Source: Lysinibacillus composti
GTDB taxonomy: Bacteria; Bacillota; Bacilli; Bacillales_A; Planococcaceae
Direction: 5' to 3'
DNA length: 64,000 bases
NCBI RefSeq assembly: GCF_016908465.1
Contig: NZ_JAFBDY010000016.1
Span: forward strand, 1 to 64,000
The notes below the pieces were generated by a model, which saw only the letters and a program-made list of their open reading frames with translations, searched no databases and was not told the DNA's origin. A program made the translations under genes and the position numbers. Position 1 is the first letter of the stretch; the number at the start of each line of letters is the position of its first letter. Shown piece by piece: positions 34,625 through 42,418 of this stretch.

Positions 34625-35971
34625 TTGAAAAATAAGAAGTTATTATGGGGCTTGATGTCCGTTACCTTTCTTTTATTTGTAGGGTCCATTGTCTTTAGTT
34701 TATTGCGAGATGATGATCCATATCGCTACTACACAGGGATAGGTAGCTCCTTTGACCTTTCACCGGATGAAGAACAGTATTTATTTCCCTATTACGTAGA
34801 TGGAAATGAAAGCATCTATCGCTCAAATGCAGATGGAACAAATGTTACGAAACTAGTGGAATCAGAAACCGCCAGATTACATAGTCCACGCTATTCGAAT
34901 GATGGAGCGAAAATTCTTTATTTAGCCGAAAATCCAGAACATCTCAATACACTATTTGTTGCGAATGAGGATGGCAGTGAACAGAAATTGTTAACTCCAG
35001 ACAAAACTCATGTTTCCGAAGCTGTTTTTTCAAAGACAGGCGATAAAATTTTTTTCGTTGGAACACCTGCAGAAGATTATAAAAAGGTTGAAGGCGAAAC
35101 GACAGAAGGGTTTGACTTGTTTTCCGTGGATCTTGATTCAGGGAAGATTGACCAACTTACGAATCGAGATTACTTCACGATGAATGACCTTTCTATTTCA
35201 CATGATGGGAAAGAATTATACTATAGTTTGTTTGAAGTGAATCGTGAGAATGTAACTGCCTACTCCATTGCAGATGGAATTGAACAAGAAGCACCGGGAT
35301 CAAACTGGCTCCCTGAAGATAGCTATGCATACCGATATTCGTCTGACGGAAGTAAAATGGCATACACAAGTATTTCGGAAGAATCATTAGATAGTTCCCT
35401 GTTTAAATATGAGTTATTTTTGCTCGATTTAGAAAATGGAGAGTCAAAAAGGCTGACAAACCTTGGTTCATCGGTCGTATCGCCAATGTTTTTAAGAACA
35501 CAAAACAGCATTGCCTTTTTGGAAAATAAAAATTGGCCACAAGTTCCTGAAAAACATACACTTAAGGTTTTGGACTTAGGCACTGAAAAAATAAAGTCGA
35601 TTGAAATGGAGATGACGCCTTCTAATTCAAACCATTGGGTAATGAAAACACTAGATCTATTTGCCAATGGTTACACGGTGGCTGCTTTATATGTCATCTT
35701 ATTAGGGTTATTAAGTACTTACCTATTCTTCTTCCATTCGACAAGAAAACGGTTTATACCAGCCATTATTAGCTTTACTCTTGCAGTACTTGTTTTCATC
35801 AGTAGTTTTATCGTAGCTATGGCTGTTGATCCATGGTACGGAATTGGTGTTGGAATACTCGCAGCTGCATTATTAGGTTGTACGCTCATTATTTTTGCCT
35901 ATGCATATGCTTTAAAGTTCTTTTTTAAAGGGAACAATACTTCAATTGAGATGAATGAAGAGGCTGAGTAA
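34625..35971 (+). CDS. Membrane-anchored TolB-like beta-propeller protein
   Basis: A 448-aa protein. N-terminal membrane helix (residues 6-26), then about 310 extracellular residues with repeated SPDEEQYLFPYY / SNDGAKILYLAE / SKTGDKIFFVG / SHDGKELYYSL / SSDGSKMAYTS blades of a TolB/WD40-like propeller. Three C-terminal membrane helices (about 347-370, 379-398 and 402-425) follow. Probably a surface sensor or scaffold. TTG start after AAGGGGG. It is divergent from the PH-domain gene. Confidence 0.78.
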   Translation: MKNKKLLWGLMSVTFLLFVGSIVFSLLRDDDPYRYYTGIGSSFDLSPDEEQYLFPYYVDGNESIYRSNADGTNVTKLVESETARLHSPRYSNDGAKILYLAENPEHLNTLFVANEDGSEQKLLTPDKTHVSEAVFSKTGDKIFFVGTPAEDYKKVEGETTEGFDLFSVDLDSGKIDQLTNRDYFTMNDLSISHDGKELYYSLFEVNRENVTAYSIADGIEQEAPGSNWLPEDSYAYRYSSDGSKMAYTSISEESLDSSLFKYELFLLDLENGESKRLTNLGSSVVSPMFLRTQNSIAFLENKNWPQVPEKHTLKVLDLGTEKIKSIEMEMTPSNSNHWVMKTLDLFANGYTVAALYVILLGLLSTYLFFFHSTRKRFIPAIISFTLAVLVFISSFIVAMAVDPWYGIGVGILAAALLGCTLIIFAYAYALKFFFKGNNTSIEMNEEAE

Positions 35972-35999
35972 TTTACTAGGTATAATAATTTTTTTAAAA

Positions 36000-36385
36000 A
36001 AAGACTGGGATAGATGTAGATTTTTTAAGAATATTTATAGTAAGATTTTGACTTTATTCTTAGGATGAAGAGATATTATTCCGACTAGTTAAGAATTGTT
36101 AGCCACTTTCCAGAAACCGCGGCCTACCACTGTAAGCCGCGCAAAATTTCCGGAACATTTAGAAGGCCATATTTTATGTGAGCGGACATTACACAAAGCA
36201 CAAAGACAAGTCGAAAAGACATGTTTCAACATGGCTTTTCGGCTTGTGTGCTTAGTCCGCTCTCAGCATAAACTTTATAAGAATTCTGATTAGAATGTGT
36301 TTTACTATAATAAAATCTAAAATAAGCACCTTTTCTTTTAAATAAAAAGTGTAATTTTGGTTTTATCCCAACCCGTTTATATTTT
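36000..36385 (+). mobile_element. MITE-like element, copy 3 (inner hairpins lost)
   Basis: Left end GACTGGGATAGATGTAG and right end TTTATCCCAACCC share an inverted TGGGATA. It holds GTTAGCCACTTTCCAG, the hairpin GCGGCCTAC-CACT-GTAAGCCGC, and the GAGCGGAC...GTCCGCTC outer stem with GTCGAAAAGACATGTTTCAA, the reverse complement of 11.25 kb. The CCAACA/GCCAC two-hairpin core of copy 1 is missing, apparently a clean deletion. Confidence 0.65.
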
Positions 36386-36518
36386 TACACCAAACGAGCC
36401 AGATTGTTCTCTTTTGACAACGGTGTCACTTTTTGCGCTTCCCCAGGAAATTTCGGAAATGATTGCACGTAATTTCCGGTCATTATTTTTTAAAAAATGC
36501 ACGCTCCAAACACCACTT

Positions 36519-37079
36519 TTAAAGAAGAAATGACCTATATATTCCTTCGACTTCACATCTAATCTTATAAAAATCCAAAATTAACGGATGCGTATTTTCA
36601 TTAAATTTCAATTCTTTTAATCTTCTTTTCCCAAGTCTTCGATCCAACATCGCATAGGCCCGGATGATGACATTTTCTGAACTCAAAGCCTCCTCAATAG
36701 ATAAAGAACTGTACTCCATAAATGGTTCATAGAGGTGGAAACTGTTGAAAATGTTTTGATTGTTTAGGAAATCTTCCACCTCATCTGACACTTGAACTAA
36801 TGCCTGCCGTTCCTTTGACTGGAACATAACTTCCCAATCAGAATTATAAGGAATACCCTTTAGATTTTTGTCCTTTTTCATCTGTTGATAGAGTTCCTCA
36901 TGCATTACAGTATAAGTTACATCAGAGGCACTTAAGATCTCTTTTTTATCGAATGTAATCCATACTCTTGCTGGACCATCATGAAATTTACGGTACACCG
37001 TTGCATAGATCTTAATTCGACCTTGTAATTGATCACATAAAAAACTTTCAAGTGTTGATTTCGTTTTACTCCATTGCAT
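36519..37079 (-). CDS. Conserved cytoplasmic protein (SF0329-like)
   Basis: A 186-aa soluble protein beginning MQWSKTKSTLESFLCDQLQG with RIKIYATVYRKFHDGPARVW following, a beginning that I associate with the uncharacterised SF0329 family. The C-terminal half is helical (MLDRRLGKRRLKEL). No catalytic motif is visible. ATG chosen with GAGGTG 9 nt upstream; a GTG four codons earlier overlaps that site. Function unknown. Confidence 0.65.
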   Translation of the reverse strand: MQWSKTKSTLESFLCDQLQGRIKIYATVYRKFHDGPARVWITFDKKEILSASDVTYTVMHEELYQQMKKDKNLKGIPYNSDWEVMFQSKERQALVQVSDEVEDFLNNQNIFNSFHLYEPFMEYSSLSIEEALSSENVIIRAYAMLDRRLGKRRLKELKFNENTHPLILDFYKIRCEVEGIYRSFLL

Positions 37080-37183
37080 ATGATTCACCACCTCTAACTA
37101 GCTTTTTATTCTATTAATTTAACATAATGCTGTCATTGATCCCATCAGCAATCTGCCGCGCTTACTAAAATAATTCCCTCAAC

Positions 37184-37228
37184 AAAAAAAAGTAATTCCC
37201 AGGTGATAAACCTTAGGAATTACTTTCA
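37184..37228 (-). terminator. Terminator of yfmQ-like gene
   Basis: AAAGTAATTCC pairs with GGAATTACTTT, followed by TTTTTG on the minus strand. Confidence 0.85.
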
Positions 37229-37278
37229 TCTCATCAAACATAGTTCTCTAGAATATGTATCGTTTGAGCTATTTTCTT

Positions 37279-37713
37279 TTAACCATGTGAAATTGTAAAG
37301 TTTTGCAGTTCATCAGACGTTATACGATAAGAGGCAACTTTTTTCTTCCGTTGCTTTACGATATCGACGTGATCATTGTAATTATAGACAAAGAACGTTA
37401 TTTCTTTTTTTCCTTTTTTAACGGTCATAATATATGGAATCACATCCGTTTCTGGGTGAAGAACCAATTCTTCATTACCAGGGAAAATATGATATCTTTC
37501 TAAAAAGAGCGCCTCATTAAAATAGTCAACCAATTGGACCTGATCTTCCTTTGCTAATTGTCTTCCATTATAGGTTACCGTAGTATTGGCGCTGTCAATT
37601 TTTGGATGAAGGGCAAATTTACTAACTACCCATCCAACGACTGCACTTGGGGGACTCGTTAATAACTTTAGGAAAATTCCACCCAACACAATAAGAACAG
37701 CAGTCCATGTCAT
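37279..37713 (-). CDS. yfmQ: YfmQ family protein
   Basis: A 144-aa protein with one N-terminal membrane helix (about residues 3-22). LTSPPSAVVGWVVSKFALHP, TVTYNGRQL and DYFNEALFLERYHIFPGN follow, which matches B. subtilis YfmQ. Function unknown. AAGGAG is 9 nt upstream of the ATG. The region between this gene and the MocR stop carries a copy of the putative MocR operator (37815-37845). Confidence 0.8.
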   Translation of the reverse strand: MTWTAVLIVLGGIFLKLLTSPPSAVVGWVVSKFALHPKIDSANTTVTYNGRQLAKEDQVQLVDYFNEALFLERYHIFPGNEELVLHPETDVIPYIMTVKKGKKEITFFVYNYNDHVDIVKQRKKKVASYRITSDELQNFTISHG

Positions 37714-37814
37714 ATGAATCAACTCCTTGCTAAATCACTATTTACCAATTATTTTCCATTCAGTTATGGATTTCATATACCTACACTATCATAATGGATT
37801 TTGTCAGTTTATGA

Positions 37815-37845
37815 CCATCCAATCCATTATTATTTTGACCATCCA
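37815..37845. promoter_or_regulatory. Putative MocR operator, downstream copy
   Basis: Direct repeats CCATCCA (37815-37821 and 37839-37845) separated by 17 bp, with a shared AT-rich centre TATTATTTT. The same arrangement occurs upstream of the mocR gene at 39343-39373. Confidence 0.6.
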
Positions 37846-37859
37846 TTTGACGCGTAAAA

Positions 37860-39290
37860 TTAAAGTGAATGAAGTGCTTCTGCAAACCGTTTAATTCCTT
37901 CATCAATTGATGGTTCGTCTTCCCTTGCGAATGTAAAGCGAACAAACCCTTGTTTTGAACTCATTGTTGAACCTGGAACATAGATGACGCCTCTCTTCAT
38001 GGATTCCTCAAGTAATTGACTTTCATTATGCTCTTTTTTAATGTGAACCCATAGATGAATACCGCCATTTGGAACGGTAAATTCTATCTCATCCTTTAAA
38101 TAAGCGTTTAGACTGGCTACAATTTGGTTTTTGCGCTTTTCTAATTCCTTTACTAACCTTTTCATATGGAATTGGAAATTTTCAGATTCCATAAAATCAT
38201 TGGCAATCCATTGTGTAAAGCTGGAATGCCCAAAATCGATTTGTTGTTTGGCATCCGCTAATCTTTCGATCACTGAAGTTGGTCCAATAATCCAACCAAT
38301 CCTTAAACCAGACGCAACAATTTTGGATAACGAGCTAATATATAAAACATTTCCATGGACGTCCATTGATTTGAGTGTAGGGATTTTCTCTCCATTGAAT
38401 GAAGTGAGGCTATACGGATCGTCTTCTACTACAGGGATTCCATATTCAGATGATAGTTCTAAGATTGCTTCTCGTTGTTGAGCATTCATTAAATAGCCTG
38501 TTGGATTTTGATAAGATGGATTGAGAAAAATCATTCGAATCCGATGTTTTTTGTATAATGACAATAACTCTTCCGGATGTATTCCCTCTTGATGAACAGG
38601 CAAATCATAAACCTTTATTCCCGCAGATTGAAAAATGGGAAGACTATAATTATAGGAAGGGTTTTCGATGGCGACTGCATCACCAGGTTTTAATAAACAC
38701 TGAACGACAAGGTGAAGTGCTTGCTGCGCCCCAGAAGTAATAAGGATTGAAGATGGAGTCGTTTCAATTCCTCGATACTGTTTCACGTGTTTTGTCAGCG
38801 TGTTTCTTAAAATGGCGCTTCCTTGTGGATGATCGTACCCTAAGCTTCCGATAAAGGAACGCGTTGAAGTGATCTCTCTTAAGGATTTTAGAGGGAATAG
38901 ATCTTCGGACAACTCCCCACTTGCTAAATTAATAAGATGATGTTCAACCGCTTCTTTTCTGATTCTTTGTGTAACAGGTAAATTCGGCAAAAAAGAGCCG
39001 GCTTCGATATACCGGTTCCAGCTCGGAATACGTTTTTTAGCAATTCCCCATATATCTTTACTAATGGTCGTGCCGCTTCCTCTATTTCTTTGAATAAGTC
39101 CATTTGCTTCTAGTTCATCATACGCTGCCACGACAGTGCTTCTATTAACGTTCAGTTCCTTCGCTAAATATCGTTCGGAAGGCAATGGTTTATCCGGTGG
39201 GAATGTACCATCTGCAATTCCCTGTTCCATATACTCAGCCAGTTGTTTATATATTGCTTTTTTTGCGCTTCGGTCTGGTCTCCAATCCAT
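37860..39290 (-). CDS. MocR/GabR-type regulator, copy 2
   Basis: A 476-aa fusion. GntR-type HTH is in residues 11-75 (AKELNVNRSTVVAAYDELEA). The aminotransferase-like domain has NPTG at 262-265, VEDDPY at 288-293 and the PLP lysine K323 in SSLSKIVASGLRIGW. It is closest in this window to the regulator at 62193. No obvious enzyme or transporter target lies next to it, but CCATCCA direct repeats flank it on both sides. The regulated gene may have been lost, or may be yfmQ. The ligand is unknown. Confidence 0.9.
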   Translation of the reverse strand: MDWRPDRSAKKAIYKQLAEYMEQGIADGTFPPDKPLPSERYLAKELNVNRSTVVAAYDELEANGLIQRNRGSGTTISKDIWGIAKKRIPSWNRYIEAGSFLPNLPVTQRIRKEAVEHHLINLASGELSEDLFPLKSLREITSTRSFIGSLGYDHPQGSAILRNTLTKHVKQYRGIETTPSSILITSGAQQALHLVVQCLLKPGDAVAIENPSYNYSLPIFQSAGIKVYDLPVHQEGIHPEELLSLYKKHRIRMIFLNPSYQNPTGYLMNAQQREAILELSSEYGIPVVEDDPYSLTSFNGEKIPTLKSMDVHGNVLYISSLSKIVASGLRIGWIIGPTSVIERLADAKQQIDFGHSSFTQWIANDFMESENFQFHMKRLVKELEKRKNQIVASLNAYLKDEIEFTVPNGGIHLWVHIKKEHNESQLLEESMKRGVIYVPGSTMSSKQGFVRFTFAREDEPSIDEGIKRFAEALHSL

Positions 39291-39342
39291 GTCTACCTCT
39301 TCCTTTTAACTATTCGGTTCTAAAGTATTATTATACACCTAA

Positions 39343-39373
39343 CCATCCAATCGTCTATTATATTCGCCATCCA
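39343..39373. promoter_or_regulatory. Putative MocR operator, upstream copy
   Basis: CCATCCA at 39343-39349 and 39367-39373, spaced by 17 bp, about 50-80 bp before the MocR start. Direct repeats of this spacing are typical of MocR/GabR binding. Confidence 0.6.
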
Positions 39374-39451
39374 CTTATTTAATAAAGTTTGTTTACATTT
39401 CGGACGCCGTATTCGTTTTCCTGTGTAATTTAGTTACATTTACGTAATAAA

Positions 39452-39482
39452 AAGGGTGGTAATCTTCGAATGATTACCACCC
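39452..39482 (-). terminator. Terminator of the AlkD-like gene
   Basis: GGTGGTAATC pairs with GATTACCACC, followed on the minus strand by CTTTTTA. Confidence 0.8.
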
Positions 39483-39508
39483 TCGCTATTAATTTCGTTT
39501 TAATCTTC

Positions 39509-40216
39509 TTAACATCTAACATACTTCCGCTTAAAGCCAATTCGATCTTTTTCTATTTCTTTTTGAATATTTTCATAGGCATGTAGGAACGTATTTTTCT
39601 TGTTAGGTCTTTTCATTTCCACTGGACCAATCGCCTCAGCCGTTTCGACCGCTTTTTCATGTAGCGGCAAATAAGATACCCCTACCGTGTATACAAAATT
39701 ATTCATTGCAGATTTTGTTCGTTCTGGTGATTCACGAATCGTATTTTTAACCGTTTCCAACATCGTAGCAATCTTACTTTCAGAAAATTCATGGTCCTTT
39801 CGATTCCCGAGTAGCCAACAGTAGCAACTCCAACCTGCAGACATTTTTAGTTCATCGCCACTAGCAATCCATTTATCTGCCACTTCTTGCGCAATATCCG
39901 ATTCTGATAAAGTCACTGCCACGACATAATCAGACAGCATATAAAAATAGGCCGACTCCATCCAACGATCATAATCCGCCTCTGTCATCGCTTTTGGATC
40001 TGCAATTACCCCTGCAAAATACATAGCATCATAATTTCCTGTTGCATAAAGTTCTTCTGCTAGAGCTTGATTGATTTTAATTTTCTTTGCAATGGGTTTC
40101 ATTGCACCCGTAGCAACGCCAAACACCGGTTCATGTGCGCCGTTCGATATGTACATTTTTTTCGTTCGTTCCTTGCCAAGGGCTTCCAGTTCCTGCATCA
40201 CCGTTTGAAAATCCAT
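39509..40216 (-). CDS. DNA alkylation repair (AlkD-like) HEAT-repeat protein
   Basis: A 235-aa all-helical protein matching the AlkD/DNA-alkylation-repair superfamily, HEAT-like repeats that flip or cradle alkylated bases. Visible features are VFGVATGAMKPIAKKIK near the N-terminus, MESAYFYMLSDYVVAVTL and KMSAGWSCYCWLLGNRKD. The AlkD catalytic Trp/Asp/Trp arrangement cannot be aligned safely by eye, so glycosylase activity is uncertain. It is a single gene. Confidence 0.8.
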   Translation of the reverse strand: MDFQTVMQELEALGKERTKKMYISNGAHEPVFGVATGAMKPIAKKIKINQALAEELYATGNYDAMYFAGVIADPKAMTEADYDRWMESAYFYMLSDYVVAVTLSESDIAQEVADKWIASGDELKMSAGWSCYCWLLGNRKDHEFSESKIATMLETVKNTIRESPERTKSAMNNFVYTVGVSYLPLHEKAVETAEAIGPVEMKRPNKKNTFLHAYENIQKEIEKDRIGFKRKYVRC

Positions 40217-40392
40217 CGTTACGTAACACTTCCTTTTTTTAATATTTTTCCGATAAAAATTTTAAGTAGATACATCTATTTTAACATTTGTCGTAGAAGA
40301 AAGAGCGTGGTAATTTTTTCGGGCATAATGAAAGGCCCCATCCCACCTAAAGGAACGGAGCCTATCATTTCAAATTCCCTAAAAGAGAACGA

Positions 40393-41376
40393 TTATTTAT
40401 TTACTTCCAATACCATTTTTCCTACACTTTGTCGACTTTCGATTAAACGATGTGCCTCGGAAGCTTCCTCTATTGAGAAGGTGTTACCTATTTTGATGTC
40501 TAAACGGCCATCTGCTAAATATTCTAACACTCGCTCTGCCGTTTCACGTAATAATTCAGGTCGGTTGTTTCTTGTTGTACCTAAGCTAAAACCAAGAACT
40601 GCACGACAACTGGAGTGTAAATCCACTGTTTTAACTTGGCCTATTTCACCGCTTGCATTTCCGAAGTTGACTAATCTCCCGTACATCGCTAAGCAGTCTA
40701 AACTTTTTTCAGCTACCTTGCCACCAATGGAATCTAAAATCACATCGACGCCTTTTCCACCTGTCAGGTCATTCACCTTCTCTACGAAATCTTCCTGTTC
40801 ATAATTGATGACGTAGTCCGCCCCTGCTTCAAGGGCTGTTGAAATCTTGTTTTCACTGCCAACCGTACCGATGACACGACTCGCTCCTAAAATTTTTGCC
40901 AACTGAATGGCAGTCGTTCCAATGCCTCCTGCAGCTGCATGAATAAGAACCGACTCCCCTTGAACTAATCTTCCCACATCTGCCAGTAATTTATAGGATG
41001 TAAATGAAACAAGTGGACTCGCTGCAGCCTTACGATAATCAACGTTTTCAGGTAATACAAACGCAAGGTTTTCATCCGCTACGATATATTCTGCATAGGA
41101 GCCTGTCTTAGGGAAAGCAATAACTCGTTGTCCCACTTTTAAGTTTTGCACCTCAGATCCGACTTCCGCAATAACTCCTGTTGCATCCATCCCTGGAATA
41201 ATTGGCGGTTTTCCTGCTGCATGAAATTTCCCTTGTCTTGTCATAATATCCGCAAAGTTCACACTTGTTGCGTCTACTCGAATAAGTACTTGGTTACTTT
41301 CGATTGTTGGCGTGTCTACTTCAATATACGTTAACACTTCGGGCCCACCAAATTCATTAATTACTACAGCTTTCAT
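40393..41376 (-). CDS. NADPH:quinone oxidoreductase, MDR family
   Basis: A 327-aa soluble medium-chain dehydrogenase/reductase. N-terminal GroES-like catalytic domain (MKAVVINEFGGPEVLTYIEV) and a Rossmann domain with AAAGGIGTTAIQLAKILGAS (about residues 148-167). The zinc-binding cysteines of alcohol dehydrogenases are absent, which fits the quinone oxidoreductase (QOR) branch, reducing quinones or enones with NADPH. GGGGGAATC precedes the ATG. Possible terminator at about 40333-40372. Confidence 0.92.
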   Translation of the reverse strand: MKAVVINEFGGPEVLTYIEVDTPTIESNQVLIRVDATSVNFADIMTRQGKFHAAGKPPIIPGMDATGVIAEVGSEVQNLKVGQRVIAFPKTGSYAEYIVADENLAFVLPENVDYRKAAASPLVSFTSYKLLADVGRLVQGESVLIHAAAGGIGTTAIQLAKILGASRVIGTVGSENKISTALEAGADYVINYEQEDFVEKVNDLTGGKGVDVILDSIGGKVAEKSLDCLAMYGRLVNFGNASGEIGQVKTVDLHSSCRAVLGFSLGTTRNNRPELLRETAERVLEYLADGRLDIKIGNTFSIEEASEAHRLIESRQSVGKMVLEVNK

Positions 41377-41620
41377 CTATGATTCCCCCTACGAAATGAT
41401 ACTTTACCTGCAAAAAATTCCCTTTTTTCTTCCACGCGCACTATATGATAAAAAACTCCATTTACAAATCAAATCGATAAAACCACTTACTTCCCTTTTA
41501 ATGGAGATAGATATATTTGGATGAGGAAATTTTTTACTTTACAATAAATTCTATTTAATTCGCAAAAATCCCTTTAGTTTGATGAAGTTTTCTAAGTAAA
41601 TTGATTTTTTAAATGAACGT

Positions 41621-41648
41621 GTATAAAAAAATCGAATCGCTCTATACT
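41621..41648 (+). promoter_or_regulatory. Promoter-like pair of mini-ORF RNA copy 4
   Basis: GTATAA (41621-41626), 16-bp spacer, TATACT (41643-41648). Confidence 0.65.
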
Positions 41649-41654
41649 ATTAAA

Positions 41655-42059
41655 GATTTCACTTCTAATCCAAGTGACTAAGGAGGGTTAACCCGATGAG
41701 TGTGGAAGATCGTTAGCTCAGAAGGACCGTCAAGAATCACTAAATAAGTGATTAAGGAGGGTTAACCTGATGAGTGTGGGAGATTATTAGCTCAGAAGGA
41801 CCATCAATTTTCACTTCTAAATAAGTGATTAAGGAGGGTTAACCCGATGAGTGCGAATAGTCGTTAGCTCTGAAGGGCCGTCAATATTCACTTTTCATTA
41901 AGTGATTAAGGAGGGTTAACCCGATGAGTGGGAAAGATCGATAGCTCAAAAGGACCATCTAGACTGAGAAGCTTCAGCATTTAATGCGAAAGCGAGGCAG
42001 TGTGTCATGGAGGAAGATCAAAAGTGAATCATGCCCGGAATTTAATTTCCGGGTTTTTA
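41655..42059 (+). ncRNA. Structured RNA with four tandem mini-ORF modules, copy 4
   Basis: About 405 nt. The hairpin/Shine-Dalgarno/mini-ORF module occurs four times: ATG at 41696 (MSVEDR), 41770 (MSVGDY), 41847 (MSANSR) and 41924 (MSGKDR), each six codons ending in TAG. Each is preceded by a TCACTT or TCACT / AAGTGA hairpin and AAGGAGGGTTAACC. Spacing is about 74-77 bp. A single copy of the 3' domain (GCGAGGCAGTGTGTCATGGA) and terminator CCCGGAA/TTCCGGG ends the transcript. Confidence 0.75.
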
Positions 42060-42106
42060 TTTTGCTTATTTTCCAGAGAGAAAGCACTAGGATAGCTGCT
42101 CTCAAC

Positions 42107-42400
42107 TTAGTTTTTAAATGATAAACCTTTTTCTTGTAAGGCATTCTTAAGTTTTGGTAAAGATGCGGGTCCCATGCCGTGAAATTTCAAAATCTCACTT
42201 TCACTATAGGTTGAAAGCTGTTCCAAAGAAGAGATTCCATTGTTCTCTAATGCTCGTCTAGCTGGTGCCGACAGTAATGAAAGAAATCCATTTTCAGGTT
42301 TACGGATATTTTCACAAATCGGGCATGTTGGGCAGTCACTGCTTTTATAATAATTATGACCTTTGTCGCAAGTTCTTAAATTGTTTTGTAATTTCGTCAT
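42107..42400 (-). CDS. RNA polymerase alpha C-terminal-like (HhH) protein
   Basis: A 97-aa protein. It has a short zinc-binding-looking N-terminus (C11, C23, C26, C29) and a C-terminal helix-hairpin-helix domain: LSAPARRALENNGISSLEQL, then SESEILKFHGMGPASLPKLK. This is close to the alpha-CTD of RNA polymerase and related standalone proteins, so DNA or RNA binding is likely. AAGGGAG precedes the ATG. It lies 18 nt after the serine hydrolase gene, same strand. Confidence 0.8.
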   Translation of the reverse strand: MTKLQNNLRTCDKGHNYYKSSDCPTCPICENIRKPENGFLSLLSAPARRALENNGISSLEQLSTYSESEILKFHGMGPASLPKLKNALQEKGLSFKN

Positions 42401-42418
42401 TTTAGAATCTCCCTTTCT

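Noticed and set aside
40067-40804. 245-codon plus-strand frame over the quinone oxidoreductase
   Set aside because: Antisense shadow of the real gene; no ribosome-binding site and low-complexity composition.
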